Assembly (NCBI GenBank): GCA_934095845.1
Contig: CAKOKS010000003.1
Location: 12,399 to 76,398 of the forward strand
Direction: 5' to 3'
Source: an uncultured Bacilli bacterium
GTDB lineage: Bacteria; Bacillota_I; Bacilli_A; RF39; UBA660
Length of the DNA stretch: 64,000 nt
Below, piece after piece: positions 43,209-52,448 of this stretch. The first letter of the stretch is position 1. Each line of letters starts with the position of its first letter. Made by a program: the position numbers and the translations under genes. A model generated the notes under the pieces. That model saw only the letters and a list, made by a program, of their open reading frames with translations. It was not told the DNA's origin and ran no database searches.

Positions 43209-44972
43209 ATGCAAAATAGAACTCATAATTTAAATGAATTGAGATTAGAAAATGTTGGAGAAAAAGTCGAACTAGTAGGTTGGCTTGAAAATGTTAGAAA
43301 AGTTAGTAAGAATTTAGCATTTTTAATATTAAGAGATTTTTATGGAATAACTCAAATTGTTGTTGAAAACGAAGAAGTTATGAACATTGTTGACTCAATT
43401 AACTGTGAATCAACTATTAAAGTTTATGGAACAGTTAGAGAAAGAACAAGTAAAAATCCTAAGATTCCAACTGGAGATATAGAAGTTGTACCAGATAAAA
43501 TTGAAGTAATTGGTAAATGTATTTATAATGAACTTCCATTTGAAATTAATTTTTCTAAAAATGCTGATGAAAATACAAGATTAAAATATAGATATTTAGA
43601 TTTAAGAAATCCATTAGTAAAAGAAAAAATAGTTTTAAGAAGTAAAATAATTTCTGAATTAAGAAGTAAAATGATAGAAGAAGGTTTCTTAGAAATCACA
43701 ACTCCAATTTTAACTGCATCATCACCAGAAGGAGCAAGAGATTACTTAGTTCCATCAAGAAATTATCCAGGAGAATTTTATGCTTTACCACAAGCACCTC
43801 AACAATTTAAACAACTTTTAATGACTTCTGGATTTGATAGATACTTCCAAATAGCTCCATGCTTTAGAGATGAAGATGCCAGAGCTGATAGAAGTCCAGG
43901 AGAATTTTATCAATTAGATATGGAAATGTGTTTTGCAGATCAAGAAGATGTTTTTTCAGTAATTGAAAAAGTATTACCAGATGTATTTGCAAAATATGGA
44001 ATATACAAAAGCGCTTCAAGTGTTCCATTTAAAAGAATTACTTATAAAGATGCATTAGAAACTTATGGATCAGATAAACCAGATTTAAGAATTGATTTAA
44101 CATTAAAAGATATAAGTAGTATAGCTTCTAAAACTGAATTTGCAGATTTTAAAGACACTTATGTAACAGCTGTTAATGTTAGTAACTTTAAAGAAAGTAG
44201 AAAATATATAGATTCATTAGTTGAAGAAGTAACTACTTCAACTGGTAATAAAGTTTATTGGTTTAAAGTAGATGAAAATGGTGAATTAACTGGAGGAATT
44301 TCTAAATTCTTAGAACCAGTTAAAGAAGAATTATTTGAATCTTTAAATTTAGAAAGTAATTCTTTTGTAGCTGTCACTGCTGGTAAAAAATTATCATCTT
44401 TAAAAACTGGTGGAGTATTAATTAAAAAATTAGGGTCTTCAATTGATGGACATATGAATAAAGAAACATATGAATTCTGTTGGATAGTTGACTTCCCAAT
44501 GTATGAAATTGGAGAAGAATCTGGTGAATTAGAATTCTGTCATAATCCATTTTCTATGCCACAAGGTGGTTTAAAAGTATTAGAAGAAGCTGAAGGTAAC
44601 TTAGAGCGTGAACTTGAAATAGTTGCTTATCAATATGACCTTGTTTGTAATGGAGTAGAACTTTCAAGTGGTGCTGTAAGAAATCATGATCCAGAAATTA
44701 TGATTAAAGCATTTGAACTTGTTGGTTTAGGTGAAGAAGATGTTAAGAAAAAATTCCCAGCTATGTATAATGCTTTCTGCTATGGCGCACCATCACATGC
44801 TGGAATAGCTCCTGGAGTAGATAGAATGATAATGCTTATTACTGGAGAAGAAAGTATAAGAGAAGTTATACCTTTCCCAATGAATAGCAAAGCTCAAGAC
44901 TTACTTATGGGTTCACCTTGTAAAGTTAGTGATAAACAACTTAAAGATGTACATATAAAAGTTATAGATTAA
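43209..44972 (+). CDS. aspS: Aspartyl-tRNA synthetase
   Basis: 587 residues, the bacterial form with an N-terminal OB anticodon domain (residues ~1-105), the class II catalytic core (LEITTPILTASSPEGARDYL, and motif 2 FQIAPCFRDEDARADRSPGE), the bacterial GAD insert (~285-405), and motif 3 (APGVDRMIMLI). It charges tRNA-Asp and possibly tRNA-Asn if no AsnRS exists. GGAGGAG precedes the ATG. A hairpin follows directly. Confidence 0.96.
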   Translation: MQNRTHNLNELRLENVGEKVELVGWLENVRKVSKNLAFLILRDFYGITQIVVENEEVMNIVDSINCESTIKVYGTVRERTSKNPKIPTGDIEVVPDKIEVIGKCIYNELPFEINFSKNADENTRLKYRYLDLRNPLVKEKIVLRSKIISELRSKMIEEGFLEITTPILTASSPEGARDYLVPSRNYPGEFYALPQAPQQFKQLLMTSGFDRYFQIAPCFRDEDARADRSPGEFYQLDMEMCFADQEDVFSVIEKVLPDVFAKYGIYKSASSVPFKRITYKDALETYGSDKPDLRIDLTLKDISSIASKTEFADFKDTYVTAVNVSNFKESRKYIDSLVEEVTTSTGNKVYWFKVDENGELTGGISKFLEPVKEELFESLNLESNSFVAVTAGKKLSSLKTGGVLIKKLGSSIDGHMNKETYEFCWIVDFPMYEIGEESGELEFCHNPFSMPQGGLKVLEEAEGNLERELEIVAYQYDLVCNGVELSSGAVRNHDPEIMIKAFELVGLGEEDVKKKFPAMYNAFCYGAPSHAGIAPGVDRMIMLITGEESIREVIPFPMNSKAQDLLMGSPCKVSDKQLKDVHIKVID

Positions 44973-44996
44973 AGTGAATTTTATTTCACTTTTTTT
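44971..44996 (+). terminator. Terminator of aspS
   Basis: AAAGTGAA / TTCACTTT stem with a 5-6 base loop, overlapping the stop codon, followed by T. Confidence 0.82.
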
Positions 44997-45035
44997 AATT
45001 ATGTGATATTATATGCTAACAAAGGAAGTGGACTT

Positions 45036-45953
45036 ATGAAAAGTGATTATGAAAGATATATTAAATTTCTAGAAAAATATGTTCCTAGTGCAATAAAAAA
45101 ATATTATAAAACACCATCATTACAAAGACTAAAAGGTGTTGGATATTTTTGTGGGATGGATTATGCATCTAAAGATATTTATGATTTTAAATATCATGTT
45201 TCAACATTTGATCATTCTAAAACAACTGCAGGAATAACTTCAAAATTTACTGATGATAAAAGAGCAATTCTTGCTGCTTTGTACCATGATGTTTCTAAAC
45301 CAACTTGTGGGCATGTAGTAGATTATATGAATAAAGATTATTTAACACAAGAAAGTACAGAAGAATATACAAAAGATATAATTGTAAATGACGATTTATT
45401 AATGAAATATTTAAAAGAAGAACATATAGAGCCAGAAGAAATAGCAGATTTTAAAAGATATTCTTTAGTTGACTTAGATCGACCTAGTTTATGTGCTGAT
45501 AGAGTAGATGGAGTATTATTAAGCTCACTAGCATGGAGTGAAAAAATGATTTATACCGAAGCAAAAGCTATTTTAAATGATTTAGAAGTTTATAAGAATG
45601 AAGATGGAAAAGAAGAAATCGGATTTAAATCTAAATTTATGGCAAAGTATTTTTATATGAAAAATAAAGATATAGATAATTTAACTCATACTCCATGGGA
45701 TACTTATATGATGGAACTTCTTGCAAGTATTATTAGACTTGCTATAGAAGAAGAATTAATTACATATGATAGTTTATATTATTTAAATGATGATCAATTA
45801 TTTAGATTACTTGAATTTTCTGAAAATAAAGAATTGAAAGATAAATTAACAGAATTTGAATATATTCATAAAGGAGATATACAACCTATTAGAAATGATC
45901 AAATAAAGAAAAGGGTAATAAATCCATTAGTTGGTGGAACTAGATTATTATAA
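45036..45953 (+). CDS. HD-domain phosphohydrolase
   Basis: 305 residues from ATG 45036 with AAGGAAG; the longer frame from 45003 lacks one. HD residues are His (YHVSTFDHS), the pair in LYHDVSK (near residue 87) and a later Asp in DLDRPSLCADRVDG. The distal sequence resembles COG1078-type HD phosphohydrolases such as dGTPase-like enzymes, so a (d)NTP or nucleotide hydrolase is plausible. Substrate unknown. It is bounded by terminators on both sides and therefore monocistronic. Confidence 0.72.
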   Translation: MKSDYERYIKFLEKYVPSAIKKYYKTPSLQRLKGVGYFCGMDYASKDIYDFKYHVSTFDHSKTTAGITSKFTDDKRAILAALYHDVSKPTCGHVVDYMNKDYLTQESTEEYTKDIIVNDDLLMKYLKEEHIEPEEIADFKRYSLVDLDRPSLCADRVDGVLLSSLAWSEKMIYTEAKAILNDLEVYKNEDGKEEIGFKSKFMAKYFYMKNKDIDNLTHTPWDTYMMELLASIIRLAIEEELITYDSLYYLNDDQLFRLLEFSENKELKDKLTEFEYIHKGDIQPIRNDQIKKRVINPLVGGTRLL

Positions 45954-45976
45954 ATTCCAATTTTTGGAATTTTTTT
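45952..45976 (+). terminator. Rho-independent terminator
   Basis: AAATTCCAA / TTGGAATTT stem with a 3-base loop, overlapping the HD gene's stop, followed by T. Confidence 0.88.
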
Positions 45977-45986
45977 TATAATTAAA

Positions 45987-46036
45987 TTGATTTAACTTAA
46001 ATGATTTATTATAATTATTTATAGAATAGGTGTGTG
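45987..46036 (+). promoter_or_regulatory. Promoter with element shared with the 37250 gene
   Basis: TTGATT (45987-45992), 17-base spacer, TATAAT (46010-46015), then after ten bases ATAGGTGTGTG (46026-46036). The last part includes the AGGTG ribosome binding site. The -10 box plus downstream element recurs at 37067-37093. Confidence 0.65.
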
Positions 46037-46041
46037 TGCTT

Positions 46042-47448
46042 ATGAAGAAAAAAAGTATTCTTCTTGTTTTAGTTGGATTAATTTTAGGTTTATCAGTTGC
46101 ATATGCAGCTGAATTGATAAAAGCAAAAGAAGTTTCATTCAGTAATGGAATGTCTGGATTAAAAGCAAGTAATATACAAGATGCAATATCAGAACTTTAC
46201 AATAAAAACATAAGTGATTCATCATGTAAGAATGTAAGTGCACCTAAATTAGGAGAAGGATTAGTTCCAGTAACAATAGATTCTGATGGAACTGTAACAT
46301 ATGCAGACACTTCAAAAAACTGGTATAACTATTGTGATAAACGTTGGGCCAATGCAGTAATACTTGAAGACAATGCAAGTTACAAAGTCGGAGATACAAT
46401 AAGTGAATCTGATATTCAATCATATTTTGTATGGATACCAAAATATAAATATAGACTATGGAATGTAGACACACCAAGTGAAGGAGTACATGAAATCGAT
46501 ATCATATTTGATGAAAAAGATACAACGGATGTAGAAGGAATATCATGTAAAACTCCAATGATAAGTGGAGAAAGTGTAAATTGTAATAATGGAGAATATA
46601 TGACACATCCAGCATTTATAAGTATGAATACAAATGGATTTTGGGCAGGTAAATTTGAGACAGGATATAGTGGAGCAACAAGTGCAACAACTGCAGAAGT
46701 AAATGTAAATGATACAAGTAAGGTAATCGTGAAACCAAATGTATATAGCTGGAGAAACATAACAGTCTATAATGCATTTTTAAATTCATATAATTATCAA
46801 AGGAATTTAGATTCACATATGATGAAAAATACAGAATGGGGAGCCATTGCGTATCTATCTCATTCAAAATATGGAATAAATAGAGAAATAAATATAAATA
46901 ATAACTCTTCGTATAAAACAGGTTTTTCGTCACTTCCTAGTATAAATCAGCAAACATATCCGGGAACAAGTGTAGACGGAGAAACTTACAATTCTACTTA
47001 TAATACTAAAATAGGATACTTAGCAAGCACAACAGGAAATATAACTGGCGTTTATGATATGAGTGGTAATGCACATGAATATATGGCATCATATATAACA
47101 GAAAAATTCAGCTCAAGCGGATTTAGTACAGCAACTTTATCAAAATATGATAATAAATATTTTGATATTTATAATACATCATCGACTTATACAAGTTATC
47201 AATACAGAATATTAGGAGATGCAACCGGAGAAATTGGTCCATTTAAGCAATATATAGACACCGATAATCAGTCGAGATTTCATTCAAATTGGTATGGTAT
47301 ATATTCTGAATTTATTGAATCTTCTTATCCATGGTTTACTCGTGGTGGACGATATTCATATGGAAATATAGCAGGAATATTCTGTTTTAGTAGATATAAT
47401 GGAATAAATGGGTTTGATACAAGTTTCCGTATAGTTTTAACTCCATAA
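46042..47448 (+). CDS. Surface protein with FGE-sulfatase/C-type-lectin-like C-terminus
   Basis: 468 residues from ATG 46042 (AGGTG nine bases upstream; GTG 46030 would fall within the motif). N-terminal hydrophobic export/anchor segment (residues ~4-22, cleavable near AYAAE), a short coiled region (GLKASNIQDAISELYNK), a central domain with WIPKYKYRLW and GFWAGKFETGYSG, and a C-terminus PWFTRGGRYSYGNIAGIFCF ending in SFRIVLTP. The RGGxxxxGxxAGxFxF pattern is the formylglycine-generating-enzyme/C-type-lectin-like fold seen in phage and bacterial surface proteins. The central WIPKYKY-GFWAGKFE-GVYDMSGNAHEYM order supports the fold. No catalytic Cys pair is evident. G+C is uniform, unlike the 37250 gene. 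Probably a ligand-binding surface protein. Confidence 0.78.
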   Translation: MKKKSILLVLVGLILGLSVAYAAELIKAKEVSFSNGMSGLKASNIQDAISELYNKNISDSSCKNVSAPKLGEGLVPVTIDSDGTVTYADTSKNWYNYCDKRWANAVILEDNASYKVGDTISESDIQSYFVWIPKYKYRLWNVDTPSEGVHEIDIIFDEKDTTDVEGISCKTPMISGESVNCNNGEYMTHPAFISMNTNGFWAGKFETGYSGATSATTAEVNVNDTSKVIVKPNVYSWRNITVYNAFLNSYNYQRNLDSHMMKNTEWGAIAYLSHSKYGINREININNNSSYKTGFSSLPSINQQTYPGTSVDGETYNSTYNTKIGYLASTTGNITGVYDMSGNAHEYMASYITEKFSSSGFSTATLSKYDNKYFDIYNTSSTYTSYQYRILGDATGEIGPFKQYIDTDNQSRFHSNWYGIYSEFIESSYPWFTRGGRYSYGNIAGIFCFSRYNGINGFDTSFRIVLTP

Positions 47449-47449
47449 A

Positions 47450-47476
47450 AAAATTGGTAAATAACTTACCAATTTT
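47450..47476. terminator. Bidirectional terminator
   Basis: AAAATTGGTAA / TTACCAATTTT stem with a 5-base loop between convergent genes. Confidence 0.88.
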
Positions 47477-48050
47477 ATTTTGCATAAAAATCAATGTCTG
47501 GAATTAGTACCTCTAAATAATCAAGTATTTCTTGCTTAGAATACTTACTACTATTACTTAACCATTCAATACCAATGTTAATAACACCACCTAAGTAAAA
47601 CTTAGCAATAACATCTGTAGGAACCTTCAAATTAATATCTTGTTCATTAAAACGATTTAATATATCTTCATTAACAACACTTAATAAAATATCCATCATT
47701 ATACTATTTCTGTTGTTAACCATTACAGCATTATAAATATCTTTTTTATCTTCAATATGATCTAAAAATAAACTTATAAGTTGTATATAATATTCTCTTA
47801 TAGAAATATTACTATTATCCTTTTTATTAAGTTCATTTACAAATTCTTCTTTTAAAGTATTTAAAAAATCTAAAAGAAGTTCATATTTATCTTCATAATG
47901 TGCATAAAATGTCGATCTATTTATCATTGCTTTACTACAAATATCTGAAACTTTTATTTCTTCAAAAGTTTTTTCTTTCATAAGTTCTAATAGAGTTTGA
48001 AATATTAAATTTCTTGTTTTAATAACTCTTAAATCACTTTTTTTATCCAT
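47475..48050 (-). CDS. TetR/AcrR-family transcriptional regulator
   Basis: 191 residues: N-terminal helix-turn-helix (ICSKAMINRSTFYAHYEDKYELL, residues ~38-60) and a ligand/dimerisation domain resembling TetR_C_8-like (YfiR/DhaS) proteins. The gene is divergent from a MMPL transporter gene with 179 bases between, so it probably represses that transporter. GGTGAG precedes the ATG. The ligand is unknown. Confidence 0.88.
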   Translation of the reverse strand: MDKKSDLRVIKTRNLIFQTLLELMKEKTFEEIKVSDICSKAMINRSTFYAHYEDKYELLLDFLNTLKEEFVNELNKKDNSNISIREYYIQLISLFLDHIEDKKDIYNAVMVNNRNSIMMDILLSVVNEDILNRFNEQDINLKVPTDVIAKFYLGGVINIGIEWLSNSSKYSKQEILDYLEVLIPDIDFYAK

Positions 48051-48109
48051 TATTTCTCACCAATCAATATTATACGCATTTAAACAACATTTTCAATGAT
48101 AAATATATA

Positions 48110-48154
48110 TTTGTTGGAGATAATAATACATATTTATAATTTTGTTGGATAAAA
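48110..48154. promoter_or_regulatory. Direct repeat in the TetR-MMPL intergenic region
   Basis: TTTGTTGGA occurs at 48110 and 48141, 31 bases apart (about three helix turns), each followed by an A/T-rich segment. A partial inverse (AACAACATT at 48084-48092) lies upstream. Candidate regulator contact sites, not a clean TetR palindrome. Confidence 0.4.
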
Positions 48155-48229
48155 TACACTTTTTTAAATATGTGTGTGTTATTTTGACAAACCATATAAT
48201 AAAATATAAAAGCGAATGGAGGAAATATA

Positions 48230-51200
48230 ATGGATAAGTTAGCAGAGAAAATATGTAAACATAAAAAACTAATTCTTGTTATATCTGGTCTATTATTAGT
48301 TCTATCATTTATTGGTAATTTCTTAACTAAAGTTAACTATGATATTTTAGTTTATTTACCAAAAGATATTGAAACTATTAAAGGACAAGATATATTAACA
48401 GATGACTTTGATATGGGTTCATATTCTGTTGCTGTTGCTGAAAACTTAAGCAACAAACAAATTCTCGATTTAGAGAAAAAGATAAAAAATGTTAAAGGGG
48501 TTAATAAAGTTGTTTCATTATACGATGCTATTGGAACAATACTTCCAATGGAAATGTTACCTGTAGAAGTAACAGAAAAACTTCATAAAGATGATACAGA
48601 TTTATTATTTATAACATTTTATGGAAGTACATCAAGTGAAGAAACAATTGATGCTGTAAAAGAAATAAGAAATATAACTAGTGGAAGTGTTCGCTTAGGT
48701 GGAATGAGTTCAATGGTACTTGATACTATGGAACTTTCAAATAAAGAAATTCTTATTTATGTTGTTATAGCTGTTGCTCTTTGTATAGTAGTTCTAGAGT
48801 TTTCACTAGATTCATATCTAGTACCAATTCTATTACTATTAAATATTGGATGTGCAATAATATTTAACTTAGGATCAAATGTCTTCTTAGGTGAAATATC
48901 ATATATAACTAAAGCATTAGTTGCTGTTTTACAACTTGGAGTTACTACAGACTTTTCAATATTCTTGTATCACTCATACGAGAGTAAGAAAGAAAAATAT
49001 AAAACTAGAGATGAAGCTATGGCTAGTGCCATAAAAGAAACATTTACTTCAGTTATCGGTTCATCACTTACAACAATCGCTGGTTTCTTAGTTTTATGTA
49101 CAATGCAATTAACTCTAGGACGTGATTTAGGAATAGTTATGGCTAAAGGTGTATTATTAGGAGTAATAACAGTTTTAACACTTTTCCCAAGTATGCTTTT
49201 ATGCTTTGACTCATTAATAGAAAAAACTAAACATAAGAGTTTAAATTTAAAATTTGAAAAATTAAATAAATTTATTATTAAAAATCATATAGTAATATTT
49301 ATACTATTCTTAATTATTGCAATACCTGCATATTTAGGATATAAAAATGTAAGTGTTTACTATAAAATGGATAGATCTTTACCTGCAACACTTGAAAGTA
49401 TAAGTACAAATGAAGTGTTAAAAGATAAATATAATATAGTTAGTCCAGAAATACTTCTAGTTGATACATCTATGAAGTCAAATGATGTTGTAGATATGAT
49501 TAATGAAATTAAAAATGTTGATGGAATAGATTTTGTTCTATCATTTGATGAATTAAAACAACTTGGAATTACAGATAATATGATAAGTGAAGATTTACTT
49601 AAAGTATTTAAAACAGATAAATATGAAATGATTTTAGTAAATTCACTTTATGAAGTCGCCAGTGATGAATTAAATAGTCAAGTTGAAGTAATAAATAATA
49701 TTGTTAAAAAATATGATGACAAGATTATAGTTGCTGGAGAAGGACCACTTATGAAAGATTTAATTTCTATAAGTGATACAGATTTCAACAATGTTAATAC
49801 ATCTTCTATAGTTTGTATTTTAGTAATTTTACTTTTAGTATTAAAGAGTTTTTCATTACCAATATTACTTATATGTGCAATAGAAACAGCAATATTTATA
49901 AATATGTCATTCTCATATTTTGGAGGAGTTGTTCTTCCATTTGTTGCTCCAATTGTTTTAGGTACAATTCAATTAGGTGCTACAATTGATTATGCTATAT
50001 TAATGACTTCAAATTATCTTGGACTTAGAAAATCAGGAAAAGAAAAACGTGAAGCTATGTTAGAAACATTAAATTATAATGGTAAATCAATACTAGTAAG
50101 TGGTTTATGCTTCTTTGCTGCAACATTTGGAGTAGGAATCTATTCACAACTTGAAATGGTTGGAAGTTTATGTACTCTTATTTCTAGAGGAGCAATAGTA
50201 AGTATGCTAGTTGTTATATTAGTTTTACCATCTATACTTTTAATATTTGATTCATTAATAATGAAAACTACGAAAGGATGTAATAATATGAAAAAAAATA
50301 ATAAAAAAATTATGAGTTTCTCTGTTGCCATACTTGCATGTTTAGCATTCATACCATCTAATGTATTTGCTTTATCAAGAATCGAAACTGTATATGGTAA
50401 ATTAGATACAACAGGAAATTATAAATCTGTTTTAGTAACAGAGCATTTAAAAAACGATAAAAAAGAAAATACTTTACAAGACTATACGAATTTAAAAGAT
50501 ATTTTAAATATCAATGGTAATGAAGTAATTGAAGTTAAAGATAATAAATTAACTGTTAATTCAAATGGATTAGATATTTTCTATCAAGGAAAATATGATA
50601 ATAAACTACCAATAAGTATGGATATTACTTATAAGTTAGATGGAAAAGAAGTAAATGGTGAAGATATTTTAGGAAAATCTGGAAAGGTTGAAATAAATAT
50701 TAAATATACAAATAGTTCTAAAAAAATAGTAAAATTAAATGGAAAAAATGAAACATTATACACTCCATTTGTAGTAACATTTGGAACAATTCTTGATGAA
50801 TATGCATCAAACATTAATGTAACAAATGGTAAAACTATAAGTAATGGAACAAAAAATGTAGTTGGAGCTATTTCTACTCCAGGATTATATGAAAGTTTAA
50901 ATTTAAGTGAACTTAAAAATACAGATAAAATAACTCTTACTTATGAAACTACATGTTTTAGTATTCCAAGTATGTACTCAGTTATAACTCCAAAATTAAT
51001 TTCCTCAAGTGACTTAAAAATATTTGATAAATTAGATACTTTATATAAAAGTTCTGAAACATTAAAAGCTAACATGGATTTAATTGATACAAATACTAAA
51101 AAAATAAAAGAAGGATCAAATAAATTAAAAAGTACTTTATCAAGTTCGATGAAGAGCAGCTCAAAAAATGCTTTAACAACTGAACAAGTAAATATGATTA

Positions 51201-51982
51201 CAAATCAAGCAAGTGGATTAGTATCAGCTAAATTTACTGATGAATATAAAAATGAAATAGCAAAATCTGCTTGGAAAGAAGTTCAAAATAGTTTAGATCC
51301 AAACGATTCTTATGTAGTATCTGAAGTTCAAAAATATTCAACAAATATAATGATTACTTACTTAAAAAGTATAAATAAATTTGACGAATATGTACGTTGT
51401 AGTTCTTTAGGACAAAGTGCAACTTCTGATACATCATGTATGAATTTATTTACTCTTATAGCACCAATGAAAAATGCACTTTCCGAAAATAATGGTAAAT
51501 TAGCATCAAGTGTTAGTTCTTATGTAGCTGAAAATGTTTCAAAAAGTGTGGCTGTTAAAGTTTCTGAAGAAACGGCTAAACAAACTGTATCTGAACTTGC
51601 TCCAACTTTAGCAAATACAGTTGCAAATCAAGTTAAAGATGCATCAATAGAATCATTAAAAACACTATATAATGGAATATCTACATTAGATTCTGGAATA
51701 AATGAATTATCTGCTGGTATATCTAAATATAATGAAGAAGGAATAACTAAATTAAATAATGTCATTACTGGTAATGTAAAAGATACAGCTAGTAGAGTTA
51801 AAGCAATCACTAAATTAGGTGATAGTTATAAATCTATTTCAGCTAAATCATTAAACAGCGGTGATGAAACTAAAATGATTTTAGTAGTAGATGGAAAAAA
51901 ATATGAAGCACCAAAAGAGAATAAAACTACTGAAACTAAAAAAGTTACATTCTTCCAAAGAATAAAAAACTTATTTAAATAA
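48230..51982 (+). CDS. MMPL/RND-type transporter fused to a secreted YhgE-like domain
   Basis: 1,250 residues. Residues ~1-680 form an MMPL/HAE2-like exporter: two copies of a large exported loop followed by about five helices, with sterol-sensing-like LGVTTDFSIFLYHSYES and LGATIDYAILMTSNYLG. From residue 687 (ATG 50288) the frame continues as a new protein-like module: a signal-peptide-like stretch (MKKNNKKIMSFSVAILACLA) and a ~520-residue extracellular domain rich in Ser/Thr/Asn, with heptad-like SNKLKSTLSSS repeats reminiscent of YhgE/Pip tails. The AAAGGATG at 50273-50280 is a good ribosome binding site for ATG 50288, so the second half could also be translated on its own. Role: probable export of lipids or peptides; TetR control is inferred. 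TTGACA lies ~45 bases before the ATG; GGAGG precedes it. Confidence 0.85.
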   Translation: MDKLAEKICKHKKLILVISGLLLVLSFIGNFLTKVNYDILVYLPKDIETIKGQDILTDDFDMGSYSVAVAENLSNKQILDLEKKIKNVKGVNKVVSLYDAIGTILPMEMLPVEVTEKLHKDDTDLLFITFYGSTSSEETIDAVKEIRNITSGSVRLGGMSSMVLDTMELSNKEILIYVVIAVALCIVVLEFSLDSYLVPILLLLNIGCAIIFNLGSNVFLGEISYITKALVAVLQLGVTTDFSIFLYHSYESKKEKYKTRDEAMASAIKETFTSVIGSSLTTIAGFLVLCTMQLTLGRDLGIVMAKGVLLGVITVLTLFPSMLLCFDSLIEKTKHKSLNLKFEKLNKFIIKNHIVIFILFLIIAIPAYLGYKNVSVYYKMDRSLPATLESISTNEVLKDKYNIVSPEILLVDTSMKSNDVVDMINEIKNVDGIDFVLSFDELKQLGITDNMISEDLLKVFKTDKYEMILVNSLYEVASDELNSQVEVINNIVKKYDDKIIVAGEGPLMKDLISISDTDFNNVNTSSIVCILVILLLVLKSFSLPILLICAIETAIFINMSFSYFGGVVLPFVAPIVLGTIQLGATIDYAILMTSNYLGLRKSGKEKREAMLETLNYNGKSILVSGLCFFAATFGVGIYSQLEMVGSLCTLISRGAIVSMLVVILVLPSILLIFDSLIMKTTKGCNNMKKNNKKIMSFSVAILACLAFIPSNVFALSRIETVYGKLDTTGNYKSVLVTEHLKNDKKENTLQDYTNLKDILNINGNEVIEVKDNKLTVNSNGLDIFYQGKYDNKLPISMDITYKLDGKEVNGEDILGKSGKVEINIKYTNSSKKIVKLNGKNETLYTPFVVTFGTILDEYASNINVTNGKTISNGTKNVVGAISTPGLYESLNLSELKNTDKITLTYETTCFSIPSMYSVITPKLISSSDLKIFDKLDTLYKSSETLKANMDLIDTNTKKIKEGSNKLKSTLSSSMKSSSKNALTTEQVNMITNQASGLVSAKFTDEYKNEIAKSAWKEVQNSLDPNDSYVVSEVQKYSTNIMITYLKSINKFDEYVRCSSLGQSATSDTSCMNLFTLIAPMKNALSENNGKLASSVSSYVAENVSKSVAVKVSEETAKQTVSELAPTLANTVANQVKDASIESLKTLYNGISTLDSGINELSAGISKYNEEGITKLNNVITGNVKDTASRVKAITKLGDSYKSISAKSLNSGDETKMILVVDGKKYEAPKENKTTETKKVTFFQRIKNLFK

Positions 51983-52006
51983 AAGATGATTATTTCATCT
52001 TTTTTT
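51981..52006 (+). terminator. Rho-independent terminator
   Basis: AAAAGATGA / TCATCTTTT stem with a 5-base loop and T run after the MMPL gene. Confidence 0.83.
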
Positions 52007-52019
52007 GTTTTATTTTGAA

Positions 52020-52025
52020 TATAAT
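52020..52025 (+). promoter_or_regulatory. -10 box for a leaderless transcript
   Basis: TATAAT ends five bases before ATG 52031, so the predicted transcription start falls at the initiation codon. No ribosome binding site and only a weak -35 are visible. Confidence 0.45.
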
Positions 52026-52030
52026 TTAAT

Positions 52031-52393
52031 ATGAATAATAACCAAGAAGAAATAAATAGATTAAACTTTGAAAATTTTATTTGGATAGTTTTTGCATCTT
52101 TATGCTTTTTAAATATTAATGGAGATAATTTAGAAAAAGACTATATAAAAACAAATAATCAAAGTAAACATAATGAAGCAAATAAAGTATTTGAATTTAC
52201 TTTATCTATAACCTTTTTAATATATATTTATTTTTTCTTAAGAAACTATCGAGCCTTAAGAAAGGCCCCTGAAAATCAAAAAAAATTATATGAAATAAAA
52301 ACTTTAGGTAGTTTACTTTTAATATCTGGAATAATATGTTTAATATATTTTCAAAAAAATCAAACTAATTTTGAAGGCTCACCTGCATTATAA
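52031..52393 (+). CDS. Small membrane protein of unknown function
   Basis: 120 residues with hydrophobic segments near residues ~15-27, ~56-70 and ~93-107, separated by charged loops (NYRALRKAPENQKK). No family recognised. The start has no Shine-Dalgarno sequence but is right at the predicted transcription start, suggesting a leaderless mRNA. Bounded by a terminator upstream and an independent promoter downstream. Confidence 0.55.
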   Translation: MNNNQEEINRLNFENFIWIVFASLCFLNINGDNLEKDYIKTNNQSKHNEANKVFEFTLSITFLIYIYFFLRNYRALRKAPENQKKLYEIKTLGSLLLISGIICLIYFQKNQTNFEGSPAL

Positions 52394-52399
52394 ATTTTA

Positions 52400-52428
52400 T
52401 TTACAATTAATTATTATTAATTTATAAT
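52400..52428 (+). promoter_or_regulatory. Promoter of the YfbR-like gene
   Basis: TTTACA (52400-52405), 17-base spacer, TATAAT (52423-52428), 20 bases before the ATG. Confidence 0.75.
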
Positions 52429-52448
52429 AGTACGAAGTAGGTGATAGA

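Noticed and set aside
46244..46933. Several minus-strand frames in the second surface gene
   Set aside because: Shadows of the real gene; composition follows its complement.
48170..48215. TTGACA with internal TATAAT
   Set aside because: Spacing is only five bases; the promoter likely uses another -10 near TATAAA, which I could not fix precisely.
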